Source: Aselliscus stoliczkanus (lineage: Eukaryota > Chordata > Mammalia > Chiroptera > Hipposideridae). Taken from it: a stretch of 64,000 nt of DNA. This document shows positions 33,560-44,362 of the stretch, one piece after another. The position numbers were made by a program, and so were the translations under genes. Below the pieces are notes generated by a model. The model did no database searches and was not told the DNA's origin. It was given only the letters and a program-made list of their open reading frames with translations. Location of the stretch: contig CM066730.1 of the NCBI GenBank assembly GCA_033961575.1, positions 157,507,523 through 157,571,522 of the forward strand, read 5' to 3'. Each line of letters begins with the position of its first letter. Positions within the stretch are counted from its first letter, which is position 1.

Positions 33560-33905
33560 CTGTAAACTCTAAGAGGGCAGGGAGTTTTGCTGTCTGCTCA
33601 CTGCTATATTCCTGGAGCCTGGTATAGTAGTCACTCAATAAACAAATGTAGTATGCACTCAGTAAGTGCTATCTATTATTATTATTTTATTTATCTTCAG
33701 GGCATGTCCCTTCATGCTGGAGCATCAGCATTGCTTTTCATCATGCATATGCACACGTGTGTACACATGCACACAAGTATGCAGGTAAGCTTCAGATCAT
33801 ATTCCTTCAAGTACTTGCTGAATGGATTAACAATGACTCTTCAAGGCAAGCTTCATTACCCCCATTTTTCAGTTAAAGAAAATGAGGCTATCTGACCCAT
33901 AAATG
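33560..33905 (-). repeat. Diverged MIR-like sequence
   Basis: TTCATTACCCCCATTTTTCAGTTAAAGAAAATGAGGC is the minus-strand MIR core. A TG/CA-rich patch lies at 33745-33780. Confidence 0.5.
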
Positions 33906-34059
33906 GGATAACCAGCATTTCCAATCTTGGCCTTCAGACTCCCTCAGTAGCGGACAGCTAAAGAGTCATAGAAGCACAGAGCTGAGAAATCACCTATATT
34001 TAATGGGAATGACAAATGGACTTGCTTGGTTGGAAAAGAGGATTTGTACAGGAGAGGAG

Positions 34060-34290
34060 TGGGCGAGGACTCAGAGATGTTCACGCTTGTCAGATGGTGG
34101 GGGAGGGCCTTGAATGTCAAGTGAAGGGGCCTGGAAATTATTCAAAAGCAATGTAGAGCCATTGAAAGTAATCATGTGAAAGAGGCCTTTTAGGAAGCTT
34201 CATTTGGCAGCAGAATGCAGTGTGTACAGGAGTGGGAGGCTGGAGTATAAAGGCCTCTTAGGAGATTGCCACAATAAAATGATAATGTTC
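34060..34290 (+). repeat. Ancient mammalian interspersed repeat
   Basis: GGGCCTTGAATGTCAAGTGA, AAGCAATGTAGAGCCATTGAAAG and GGCCTTTTAGGAAGCTTCATTTGGC match the same old repeat as at 10950 and 22980. Confidence 0.5.
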
Positions 34291-34590
34291 TAAGCTGGCA
34301 CAATGGAGGCAGTGGCAGGAATAATGAAAAATCAGTGAAATTTATAAACCTCTAGTCAGACTAATCAGGGAAAATGGAGAGAAGATACACATTACCAATA
34401 TCAATATCAGGAACCAGAGAGAGATTATCACTGCAGATCCGACAACAATTAAAAGGATAATAAGGGGATACCAAGAATAACTTTACATGAATAAATTTGA
34501 CAAATTGGATAAAAATACAATTTCCTTGAATTACTCAAGAAGAAATAGATAACTTGAATAGCCCTATATTTGCTAAAGAAATCACATCTT
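34290..34590 (+). mobile_element. L1 ORF2 fragment
   Basis: GTGAAATTTATAAACCTCTAG TCAGACTAATCAGGG, then CAATATCAGGAACCAGAGAG and ATACAATTTCCTTGAATTAC, correspond to the L1 ORF2 region near the reverse transcriptase. Frame lost. Confidence 0.75.
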
Positions 34591-34599
34591 GTTGTAAGG

Positions 34600-35740
34600 T
34601 GAAGAATTAGCCTATAACTTCCCACTGCTCGCTACATCAAGTCTCCAAGTTCAGTGCCACCAAAGGGCCCATCTCACTCATCTGGCTCATCCAAAGACTA
34701 GCTTAGGCTAGTTTTAAGTAGGTTTTCATTCCTTGGAGTATGAGAAATCTTCACTTAATCCAGGATATTAAAGACTGAATGAACTTCAAGAAAAACACAG
34801 CCTGTGGTATCTGTCCATGGTGCTGACTCTGTGCCCTCATTCACTGCTTCAGAGTGGAGTCAGGGCCACTAAATGCATCCTCAACCCCAGGAGCCCTGTA
34901 CACCATGGATTCTGTCCATGGTACTGACCACAATTCTCATTTGCCACTACAGCCCTAGTGGTCACTATCAGAGCTTATAACTCTTAGTGACACTCCCCAT
35001 ATTTGGAGACCCAGGAGGATACTCCCATTTGGCTGTAACATTACAGACCTTTGATGGTCCTGCAGTGCCCAACTCAGGCGAGGCTGAGGCCAGGCTCTGG
35101 TGACAGAAGGCCTAAACAACATGGGGCATAAGACCATCCATCAGTAGACATGTAGACAAGTCCAGGCTCCTGGGGAAATGTTTGACAAGATCAAGGCAGG
35201 GAATCAAGACCACTATCAACTGGGCTGAGCTCCAGACTTGGAGGGACTGGAAGAAAACTAATTCAGGAAGTCTGCCATGTGGACTAAATACAACTACAGG
35301 TAATGAAAGAGGTCAGAGCCTGAAAAGCACAAAAATGTCCAAGGTAGCCCTAGATGCCATGTGACAAGATTAAGATAGAACCTCTCAGTCCAGATGGACC
35401 TTGGGGGGTGTCGGATGAATCTGCGCCCATCTGGTTCCCTTGCTGGGAATTGACAGTTCAGTCCCCCCAAAGGCAACCCATTACTATGGCTGAGCTTCCC
35501 AGGAGGTGGAGCTTCTCTAGGTCCAGGAAAACACTGAGACTCTTGATATCATTTGCACATGACACTCAAATTATGGAAACAGAGATAGTAGTGGGATCAA
35601 CCAAAGAGGCTTCTCAGAGTGGGTGCCTCTTGAGGAGAGTGGAGAATCAATTTCCAACTAACATTTTTAGTTCTGTGTGCCAGGGACTGGCTTTCACTTT
35701 CACACATACTTCCTTATTTAATCCAAACAATCCAGTGGGG
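34600..35740. other. Intergenic sequence, no gene seen
   Basis: Contains two diverged copies of a CTGTCCATGGTGCTGAC / CTGTCCATGGTACTGAC phrase (about 34812 and 34914) with similar flanks, suggesting a local duplication of about 100 bp. No recognisable exon. Confidence 0.4.
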
Positions 35741-35800
35741 AAGCTATTTTTAATCCTATACTCTAGTAATCAGGGTTCCCCAGAGAACAGAACCAATAAA

Positions 35801-35801
<1 letters not shown>

Positions 35802-35834
<33 letters not shown>
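35802..35834. repeat. (AC)n microsatellite
   Basis: About 16 uninterrupted AC units. Confidence 0.95.
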
Positions 35835-35838
<4 letters not shown>

Positions 35839-36014
35839 AGATTTATTGTAGCAATTGTTTCATATGGTTATGGAGGCTGAGAAGTACCACACTATGCCCC
35901 TACAAGCTAAAGAATTAAGAAAGCTGGTGGTATAATTCAACCTGAGTCTGAAGACCTGAGAACAAGGAGCTCTGATGTCCTAGGGCAGGAGAAAATGGAT
36001 GTCCCAGTTCCCAG

Positions 36015-36032
36015 GAGAGAGAGAGAGAAAGA

Positions 36033-36099
<67 letters not shown>
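36015..36099. repeat. (GA)n microsatellite
   Basis: Long GA run, interrupted by AAA and CAAA near its left side, then about 27 perfect units. Confidence 0.95.
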
Positions 36100-36103
<4 letters not shown>

Positions 36104-36324
36104 CAAACTTCCTCTTGTATTTTTGTTTTATTTGGGCCCATCGACAGATTGAATGATGCCCACCCACACTATGAAGGTAGATTTTCTTTACTACTGGTTT
36201 GAATGCTAATTTCTTCCAGAAACATCCTCACAGACACACTCAGATATGTTTTACTAGCTATGTGGGCATTGCTTAGCTTAGTCAAGTTGACACATAAAAT
36301 TAATGATCACACATACACATAGGG

Positions 36325-36420
36325 TAACTGGAGCCCAGAGGGGCAAATGATTTGCCCAAGGTCACATGGTCAATATGGGGCAAAACCCTTGCTTTGTCCA
36401 TTGCATGATGTAAGCTCCAA
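36325..36420 (-). repeat. MIR fragment
   Basis: TAACTGGAGCCCAGAGGGGC and TTTGCCCAAGGTCACATGGTC, the reverse complement of the MIR core. Confidence 0.6.
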
Positions 36421-36699
36421 GCTGAACCCTGCACCTACTCACTTACTCTGGACCCTCCAAGAAGGTAGTGTCTTTTGGAAAGGCCATCTGTCCTACCAGC
36501 TGCACCTAGCATGGCCCAATGAGATGGGTACCAGCTATGCCCTCCTCTTTTGGTCTGGAGCAGCTAGAGGAGCTTTGAGCACCCATTAGGCCTAGCAGTT
36601 GGAGGAGCTTTGGAGACTTCAGCTGGCAGGGAAGAGGAAGAAACCTCTATGGAGGGAGGAAGCTGGTGGGGATGGAGGTGGGAGAGGACTGGCTCCCTG

Positions 36700-36905
36700 C
36701 TGCTCTCAGAATGATTCTCACCTGCCAATCGATGTCCATGGCTGATGGCTGGAGATTCACGCAAGTGCTAATCAGCTCCATTGACACATGCAGGCTGGGG
36801 CTACAATCCATTTTCACATGGAAAGGCAGATCGATTCCTCATTCTCTGCAGTCCCCAACCAGCCTCATCAGGCTATCCGTTTTTGAGGGACTGAGAAGCT
36901 GATTA
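36700..36905. promoter_or_regulatory. Candidate conserved non-coding element
   Basis: Repeat-free block with CCAATCGATGTCCATGGCTG, AGTGCTAATCAGCTCCATTGACAC and a GGCAGATCGATTCC segment (two ATCGAT and one TGACA/TTGACA site). Conservation not tested. Confidence 0.3.
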
Positions 36906-36984
36906 ACTCCCTGCACCTCCAGACACTTGCAAGCTTTGGCCTTCTCTATAATCTCCCCAGATACAATCTGGCTCCCCAAACCAT

Positions 36985-37215
36985 TGTCAGTCAGAACAGT
37001 ACAGTGGAACTCTAGTCTAGGAGTCCAACAGGCCTAGGTTCTAGTCTCAGATCACCATGTAACTTTGTGGACTTGGACATGTCACTTCAAAGCTTCTAAC
37101 CTCAGTTTTCTTATTTGTGTAATGGGATAAAAATCTCAGCTATGTGGGATCGCTATGAGGATCCCAATTATATCTAGTGAATGCAAAGTTGGAAGATGCT
37201 GCAAAATATAGTTAA
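36985..37215 (+). repeat. MIR SINE
   Basis: GTCTAGGAGTCCAACAGGCCTAGG, GGACTTGGACATGTCACTTC, TTTTCTTATTTGTGTAATGGG and TCGCTATGAGGATCCCAATTA form a plus-strand MIR. Confidence 0.75.
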
Positions 37216-38480
37216 TATAAAGCACAGGGTGCTGCTCCTAGAAGAAGAGGTTCTTTCCCCAAACCTGGTCCTCCCCTTTCACCTTAAGCCCTGTCCTTGA
37301 GGTCTGATGATTCTGGGAGGGAAGTTTTGTTGGCATAGGCCTAGAGGAGACTTTTCTCCTCTCTCCACTTATGTTAAGTAGCCAAAACAGCTCTCTTGAC
37401 ATGATCAGACCTTTTGGTGAGGGCCTCTGTGTTCTACAAACTGAGCTTAGAAGCAGCAGAAACCAGGCAGGCAGGAGAGGACTCAGCCAAGGTCAGGTGG
37501 AGTGCCTGGGAAAAGGGTGTTTTCAGGGCTCTGGGTAAATTTCTGGGCTTATCTCCTCTTAAAAATGAAATGTCACCTCTGTTGACAGGTACTTTTACTC
37601 ATCAGTTCTATTTAATTTCAGGAAAGAGGACTATGTTCTAGAGATGCCCCTCATATTCTTCCCCACTTCCAAAAGGAGGAGTGCTCTGTATTCCTCCATC
37701 CTCTCCCCTGGTCATAGATGATTAGATGAGACTAAGGAACATTTGCCCTTAGCTGGGCCAATCAGATATTTTTCTAACTTCACATGCATTGGGGCAGCCT
37801 TCATAGTGTATGTGGGAACAGAGGAAGCCAGTTCACTAAGAAAGAATGGAGCAGACATGCAGAAAAATTAAGAGGCAAAAAATTATGGGGTCCTGAGAGA
37901 CAGTAATGGGAGGAGTTGCTGCCTGATGGTTTTTAGTTCCAGATCATATTGACTACTTGTTGAATGGGGTTCGGTGAGTTTCTCATGTCCTTCCAATATG
38001 AACAACTTTTTGTTAAGCTAGATTGGGTGTATTTCTGTTCCTTGCTGCCAAATATCCCTCTACGTACAATAGAACAGAGCTCAGTGCACAGCTGCTCCTT
38101 TAACTTTTTTTTAAAAAACAAAACACCTGTTAATATTGATGTGTTAAGTGGGACAATTACCAAATACTGAATTAGAAGCTGTTCGGCCATGGAACAGGTC
38201 TTTCAAAGTGCTTCTGAATTAGCATCTGCACACTGCACATACCAAGTATCATTCGTTCATTAATTTATCACTCATTCATTCATTTAAAAAGTATTCAGTA
38301 AATATCAAGTAATACTGTGATCCAGGTACCATACTATGTACTGGGGATAAAAAGGAGTAAAACACACAAAGTCCCTGCTCATAAAAGGCTAGCATTCTGC
38401 TGGGCTCACTTTTTCTCATATATAAAATGGAAATAATAGGAGTATTAAATAATTGAAACAGTTGATTGAATCACATTAAT
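37216..38480. other. Intergenic sequence, no gene seen
   Basis: Mixed unique-looking DNA. 38250-38395 contains a diverged ATTCATTTAAAAAGTATTCAGTAAATAT...TACTGGGGATA repeat of the type at 5785. No exon. Confidence 0.4.
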
Positions 38481-38489
38481 CAAATGATT

Positions 38490-38745
38490 TAAATGCATAA
38501 ATAAGACCTAATGTGTCCTGGGAGCTGTTATACATTCTCTTCATATATTAATTAACTCAATTATTACATCATCCTTATGAGGCAGGCTATTATTTTTTCT
38601 GTTTTACAGATTAGAAATCTGAGACACAGAGAAGTTAAATAACCTGCCCAAGGTTACACAGTTGTTAAATGGTAGAGCTGAGATTTGAACCCAGTCTGCC
38701 TGGTTATGACCCATGCACTTAACCATTATGTCACACTGCCTCACA
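38490..38745 (-). repeat. MIR SINE, near full length
   Basis: TTATACATTCTCTTCATATATTAATTAACTC, ATCCTTATGAGGCAGGCTATTATT, AGAAATCTGAGACACAGAGAAGTTAAATAACCTGCCCAAGGTTACACAG and ATTTGAACCCAGTCTGCCTG. The tRNA-like end is at the right. Confidence 0.9.
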
Positions 38746-39309
38746 GTATAAATGAATAACATCCTAAGTCAGGGATGAATCTGCTTAAGTTGCTCTGGTC
38801 TCACGTTGGCCCATTTACACAAGTGTGGACCAGGAAGCTAAGCAGATCTAAATAGTCACTAAGAATAAAGAGACTCATCAACAACCTCTGGAGCTACAGC
38901 CGTGCACAGGGTACTGAAAAGGAACTCTGGCCAACTGCCTGTCCCACCTCAGGGTCTGCACAACCATCTGAGCTCCCCCCAGACCTGCCAGGCTGCTTAG
39001 CTCTCCAGGGAGATTCCTGCCAGGTCACTCACATGGATAGCTGCTTAGTGAATGTCTCAGAGGGCTGCCCAGCCCAAGGCCTGCATCTCCTGACTGTGCT
39101 CTCAGTTCCTTTTATTCCAGAGCATTCGTAGCCAGCTTCCCTGGTTCAGAAGTTTTCTTACATCCATGTGCTCCTCATCAGCCCCTGTCCTGAGCACACC
39201 ATTTCCCACTGGATGATGCTAACAGAATGCTTGACTGACTATGTCATGCTCTTGCTTTAAAAGCAATGGCTTCCTTTAAGATGTTACCATTAGGGGGAAT
39301 GGAGTGTGG

Positions 39310-39400
39310 GATATCTTGAAACTCCCAGCACTACTTTGAAACTTTTCTGGAAATCGAAAATTATTCCAAAATAAAAATTTTATTAAAAAAATAAAGGCTC
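39310..39400 (+). repeat. 3' end of ancient LINE-like repeat
   Basis: CTTTGAAACTTTTCTGGAAATC then AAAATTATTCCAAAATAAAAATTTTATT, the same terminus as at 10535 and 21175. Confidence 0.45.
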
Positions 39401-39401
39401 A

Positions 39402-39861
39402 GGGCTAGCCGAGTGGCGCATTCGTTAAGAGCTGGTTTTGGGATGCCAGCAGCCCCAGTTCGGATCCCACATATGAGGGCCAGTGACACTGCCCTCTACA
39501 GCTAACAACAGCTCCACCTGGAGCTGGGCTGCTGTGAATCCCCGCCCAGGATGGCATAGCTGCAGCCCCTGCTGCAGTGGGATGCCATAGGCTACAGTGA
39601 GTGGCCGGCAGCCAGCGTGAGCGGCTGGTAGCCAACGTGTGCTGCCAATAGCCGCGATGAGCGACCATCCAGAGGCCAGCGACCGATCTGCCTCATCAGG
39701 GAAGAGCGCAATGATGATACCAACATGGGCCAGTGAAGCAACGTCCTCCGCAACTAGACTGAAGAACAAAAAGACAGCAACTTGTCTGTTCCCCTTCCCC
39801 GATTCCCCAATGCTGTTCCCCTCCCCCAAGTCCCCAATAAAATCTTTAAAAAATAAAAAAT
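39402..39861 (+). mobile_element. Long-form tRNA-derived SINE
   Basis: Best-preserved long copy: GGGCTAGCCGAGTGGCGCAT, B box of GTTCGGATCCC type, hairpin segment, and the body ACAGCTAACAACAGCTCCAC. Tandem-like AGCCAGCGTGAGCGGCTGGT/AGCCAACGTGTGCTGCC units follow, then GAAGAGCGCAATGATGATAC, C-rich units and AATAAAATCTTTAAAAAAT. The 13-bp duplication AAATAAAGGCTCA is at 39389-39401 and 39862-39874. Confidence 0.92.
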
Positions 39862-39874
39862 AAATAAAGGCTCA

Positions 39875-40070
39875 CCACACCCTTACCCTGATATGCAAGA
39901 TGCCCTGGCAAACCCCTGCTCCCCACAGCCTTCTCACTATTCCTTGAGGATGCCATTCTGCTGGAAACCTCAGTACCATTACGTGGTTTCGAATGTTCTT
40001 CACACCATTAATTTTCCACCCTGTCAGCCTGATGGGTCGGTCCCTAGCCACTTGTCTTATTTATCAAACA
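39875..40070. other. Intergenic sequence, no gene seen
   Basis: Short unique-looking stretch between a SINE and a MIR. Confidence 0.4.
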
Positions 40071-40074
40071 TTTA

Positions 40075-40320
40075 AGTAGTATTACTATGTGCTACTATGT
40101 ATGTAGTACTAGTGCTATGTTCTAAGCACTTTACAAATATTCACTCATGTAATCTTTACAACAACCCCATAACAGAGGTACTGTTATTAACCCATTTTAC
40201 AGATGGGGGAACTGAGGCACAGAGAAGTTAAGTAACATGACCAAACCACACAGAGTTGGTATTCAAACCTAGGCAGTCTGGATCCAGACTCCATGCTCTT
40301 AACCAGTACACTGTGCTGCC
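40075..40320 (-). repeat. MIR SINE, near full length
   Basis: TTCTAAGCACTTTACAAATATTCACTCATG, TTAACCCATTTTACAGATGGGGGAACTGAGGCACAGAGAAGTTAAG and GCTCTTAACCAGTACACTGTGCTGCC. Reverse orientation. Confidence 0.92.
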
Positions 40321-40424
40321 TTTTCAGCATTCAGAATTCAGCTCAAACGTCACCTTCTCTAGAAGCCTTCTTTGACTTCTTTCAAACAAAGTTACTCTTT
40401 TCTCCCCTCTCAGACCCCATAGCC

Positions 40425-40530
40425 CTTTGTTCATTCATTTACTCATTCATTCATTCAGTATTCACCAAAACACATTTATTGAGCACTCACTATGGCCTAT
40501 TGTTTTCTAAGCACTGGAAATCTATCCATC
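40425..40530 (+). repeat. Ancient interspersed repeat with ATTC units
   Basis: TTCATTCATTTACTCATTCATTCATTCAGT then AACACATTTATTGAGCACTCACTATG, the type of old repeat seen at 5785. Confidence 0.6.
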
Positions 40531-41340
40531 TACGATAGTCTAGAGAATCCTATACTGAAATTATTTGTTGACCCCTCTCTCTCCCTGTGGATTACTCCTT
40601 GAAGATGTTAAACTTTGTAACTCCTTTAGAATCTTGCACAGAACCTGGCATGCACTTTGTCCTCTGTAAATGTGTTTTTGCAGAAATAAATGAATAGTTA
40701 TTGAGAATGGTGATGACAGTAATGATAATTGTCAACCATTCAGGTGAATGTGGTGTGTGACAGCAACAGTGTGGGCCAGGGGCCAGGTATATCATCATAG
40801 TCAAGCCCCAGGCCAGGAAGCTCCTGGGAAGATGACAAGTACCTTCTGCATGTAGACCAAGCCGTTGTTGTCACTGTCATTATTTCTGTTATTAGTGTTG
40901 GTGTTATGCTACAGAGTGGCATGTGCCAGCAGCAAGCTGGCCTGCCACATTTCCTCATAGCAGGAGAAGCATCAGGGAAGCAAATGCTCTTAGAGGATAA
41001 GCAGCAAGGAGGACCAGGCTCAGGATGGGCTTTCAGCTGGGAATCTCAGCGTTCCAAATATCAGTTCTGGGTGACTGGGTCAGGACACACTTGCGTCTTA
41101 CTCTTGTCTCCACAATCCAAAGCCATAGATATATCAGGGAGTGGGGATACAGAGGAGGAGTGCTATGGAGCAGGAACCTACAGATTAAAGGGCCCTAATC
41201 CAGAGGGCTCATCAGTTTTCCTTGGATTTCTGAATGCATGATGGGGTAGTGAGGGGTGAGCTCCAGGTGGAAGTTGGATTTGGAGTGGGAATGGGAGGGG
41301 GAGAGATAAGGCAGGGCTTAACATGGTCCTGAATTCTTTT
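40531..41340. other. Intergenic sequence, no gene seen
   Basis: Unique-looking. A 111-codon frame at 40906-41241 has no recognisable domain and no splice context. Confidence 0.4.
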
Positions 41341-41444
41341 TTTTTTTTTTGAGGGCAGTGTCACTGGCCCTCATATGCGGGACCCAAATTGGGGCCTCTG
41401 GCTTCCCAAGCCAGTGCTTAACCACCGCACCACTCGGCCGGCAC
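41341..41444 (-). mobile_element. Short-form tRNA-derived SINE
   Basis: Poly(T), GAGGGCAGTGTCACTGGCCC, CCAGTGCTTAACCACCGCAC and CACTCGGCCGGC. The target duplication GGTCCTGAATTCTTTT is at 41325-41340 and 41445-41460, an exact 16 bp. Confidence 0.92.
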
Positions 41445-41460
41445 GGTCCTGAATTCTTTT

Positions 41461-42670
41461 ATAATCCCAGTCCCGGGGAGAAGGCACACCATGCTTCCTG
41501 GTTCTGTGTAATCTCCTTGGGAACCATAAGTCAGGTGGCACAAATGACACTTCTGATGTTTGGGCAGAATAAGTCCTCTATGACTTTTCCTAAAGGATCC
41601 CAGAATCACTCTCTTGAATGATTACAGGTTTCTTGGACCACTGGAATTCTCTAAGTGGCATTAGGTCCATTCCCCCGCCTCTGGGCAAAAGGTTGAAACA
41701 ATTATAGGTGTCAAATAGCAATGGTTGCCAGGGATGTGCTTGGCACAGTCTGTTTCAGACAGTACAAGGCAGCAACAGATCTCTGATCATGGACCATTTC
41801 AATTCTACTGGGGCTCAATCAGCCCCTGTGGGACCTATTGGCAGAATTGTGTTTTTGGCCTTCAGCAGATAGATGTGACTGCCCTGGTCCCTGGGGGTAA
41901 TGCAAGGAGCAGGAAGGTGTCATTTGTTGGACAGCCTCTGGGATGCTGGAGTCAGCTGCTGAAAACACCAGCCAGGTGTTGTGTTTTAGGCCAATCACAT
42001 ACTCCTGGGATGATGAGAGTGCGGAAATCAGGAGATTTTCTAGAGGGAAGTCTTCCTTTCCAGGTGGAGAAGCTAAAGCTTGGAGTATGAAACCCCAGTC
42101 ACAGAGTTTGTCCAATATCTAAGACCCTGATTTTCAATTTAACCTCTTTCCCCAGGACTGGCTTCATTCTAAAGCCTTCTGACAGCCAAGCTTCTTTTTT
42201 CCCAGGTCAGTAATGGGGAAGCAGGAGAGAGAACTTGAAATTTGAGAAGGTTATTATCTATCCTGGCTCTTTTTCTCTAAGACTCTGCTTCTATCATCTC
42301 ATAGTATCTTGGGCCAGGAAGGATATTGCCTTTCAGGGTACTCATTCCAAATCTTCACAGTTTACCTGTTTGTACTTTAATCTTTCTCTGGTTACCCCAA
42401 ACACACCCTCACCCATCCCGGGCCTTTTCCCCTGTCCTTCCTCTCCAGCTGAGACTTTGATGGGCTGCCTTCTCTTTTGTTACACTTTGGTTTGGTACCC
42501 TGTCTTCTGTCTGGCCTAATTCCCCTCTGGCCCAACCTCTCCTGTAATAAACTTCCTTCTGGTACAGCCCTGATACATCCACCTTCCACACTGGGTGGAT
42601 GACTCTGATGGACAGTTATTACCGGACATTGATTGGTCCTTTACGTAAGTACTAGACAACTCTGGACCTT
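41461..42670. other. Intergenic sequence, no gene seen
   Basis: Unique-looking DNA with C/T-rich stretches. The 121-codon frame at 41725-42090 is unsupported by any domain, and overlapping frames exist on the other strand. Confidence 0.4.
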
Positions 42671-42679
42671 TGAAAATGG

Positions 42680-42900
42680 TGAATAAAATAATCATAATTT
42701 ATTAAATGCATACTGTATGCCAGGAGCCAGGCTAAGGACTTTGTTTTATCTAATTTCATCCTCACAACAACTATATGAGATACATACTATCACGTTTATT
42801 CCCCCATTTTATAGAAAATGAAACTGAGACTCAAAAATGTTGAACATCTTGGTCAAGGTCTCCCAATTGGTAAGCGGCAGAACCAAGATTTCAATTCAGG
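42680..42900 (-). repeat. MIR SINE
   Basis: TTATTAAATGCATACTGTATGCCAGGAGCCAGG, TCATCCTCACAACAACTATATGAGATACATACTATC, TTATAGAAAATGAAACTGAGACTC and GGCAGAACCAAGATTTCAATTCAGG. Confidence 0.85.
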
Positions 42901-42919
42901 CTTGTTTTATTTCCAAATA

Positions 42920-44070
42920 TAAGCTTTTATTTTTTTTCCCTTGTCTGATTGCTGTTGTGGCTAGGAATTCCAATCCTATGTTGAATACAAGTGGTGATAG
43001 TGGGCATCTTTGTCTTGTTGCTGATCTTAGAGGAAGTTTTCAGCTATTCACCATTAAGTATGTATTAGCTGTGGGTTTGTCATATACAGCCTTTATTATA
43101 TTGAGGTATGTTCCTTCCATACCCACTTTGTTGCAAGTTTTTATCATAAAAGAATGATGAATTTTGTCAAGAGCTTTTTATATCCCTACTGAAATGATCG
43201 TATGATTTTTATCCTTTATTTTGTTAATGTGATGTATCACATTGGTTGATTTACGGATGTTGACCCATTCTTGCATCCCTGGGATAAATCCTACTTGGTC
43301 ATGGTGTATAATGCTTTTAATGTATTATTTAATCAGGTTTGTGAATACGTATTTTGTTGAGAATTTTTGCATCTAAGTTCATTAAGGATGCTGACCTTTA
43401 AGTTTCTTTTTTTGTAATGTCTTTAGTCTGGTATCAAGGAAATGCTGGCTTCAAAGAATGAGTTTAGATGTACTCCTTCCTCTTGGACTTTTTGAAATAG
43501 TTTAAGAAGGATATGTATTAATTCTTTTTTAAAATGTTTGGTAGAATTCACCTGTGAAGTTGTCTGATCCTGTACTTTTATATTTGGGAGTGTTTTTTTT
43601 ATTACTGCTTAAATTTAATTACTGGTAATAGGTCTGTTTAGATATTCTATTTCTTCATGGTTCATTCTTGGAAGGTTATATGCTTCCAAAATTTATTAAT
43701 TTCTTCTTGAATTTGTTGGCATATAATTGGTTGTAGAATTCTTTAATGATTCTTTGTATTTCTGTGATGTCAGCTGTAACTTCTCTTTTATTTATGATTT
43801 TATTTACTTGGGCTCTCTTTTTATTGATGAGTTTGGCTAATGGTTTGTTAGTTATGTTTATCTTTTCAAAGAAACAGTTCTTAGTTTTTTATTTTTTCTA
43901 TTGTTTTTTTTTATTCTATGTTATTTATTTCCACTCTGAACTTACTTATTTCCTTCCCTCTGTTTACTTTGGGTTTTGTTTGTTTTTCTTTTTCTAGCTT
44001 CTTTAGGTTTAGAGTAGCTATGAACTTCCCTCATAGAACTGCTTCTGCTGCATCCCATATCTAAGATCAC
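42920..44070 (-). mobile_element. L1 ORF2 fragment
   Basis: Antisense L1 ORF2: CTTGTCTGATTGCTGTTGTGGCTAGGA, ATACAAGTGGTGATAGTGGGCATC, GTGATGTATCACATTGGTTG, CCATTCTTGCATCCCTGGGATAAATCC, and CTTTTCAAAGAAACAGTTCT towards the right end. Stops and frameshifts throughout; a dead, old copy. Confidence 0.9.
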
Positions 44071-44362
44071 TTTTGGTAGCAATTATTTTAGATTGAATTT
44101 CCTTGAAGCAGAACCAACTTGAGAATGCTTATTCAAGTCATTTACCAAAGGAGTGCTCTTAGGAGAAAAGGAGTAACACAAGCAAGATTGGGCAGGGGAA
44201 GAAAGCTAAATGATAATGTGGCCTTGGCTGGACACTAGATTTAGATTGACAAAAGAGGTAGTTGTGAGTTATCAACCAACATTTATAGTAGCTGGGGAAT
44301 AGCAGCTACCAGAGGGAGGTAAAAGGGATATTGGCAGGGCATCAACAGTACCCAAAACTTTA
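44071..44362. repeat. Ancient repeat remnant
   Basis: GAAGCAGAACCAACTTGAGAA, ATTTACCAAAGGAGTGCTCTTAGGAGAAAAGG and AAAGCTAAATGATAATGTGGCC resemble a dispersed mammalian repeat. Family not assigned. It is the target of the L1 insertion that follows. Confidence 0.4.

Larger units (their letters stand above)
35750..36320 (+). repeat. Old L1-related repeat carrying AC and GA microsatellites
   Basis: AATCAGGGTTCCCCAGAGAACAGAACCAATA, GGTTATGGAGGCTGAGAAGT, AACCTGAGTCTGAAGACCTGAGAAC and the end CTTAGTCAAGTTGACACATAAAATTAA are a frequently seen mammalian repeat module. It embeds an (AC)n run at 35802-35834 and a (GA)n run at 36015-36099. Family name uncertain. Confidence 0.6.

Noticed and set aside
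35354..35851. 165-codon frame on the + strand
   Set aside because: Ends in the (AC)n microsatellite, spans a repeat boundary and shows no domain; a chance frame.
36015..36099. Protein with Arg-Glu repeats
   Set aside because: Translation of a (GA)n microsatellite.
43746..43997. Phe/Leu-rich frame resembling a membrane protein
   Set aside because: It is the antisense of L1 ORF2; the hydrophobic composition comes from T-rich reverse-complement sequence.
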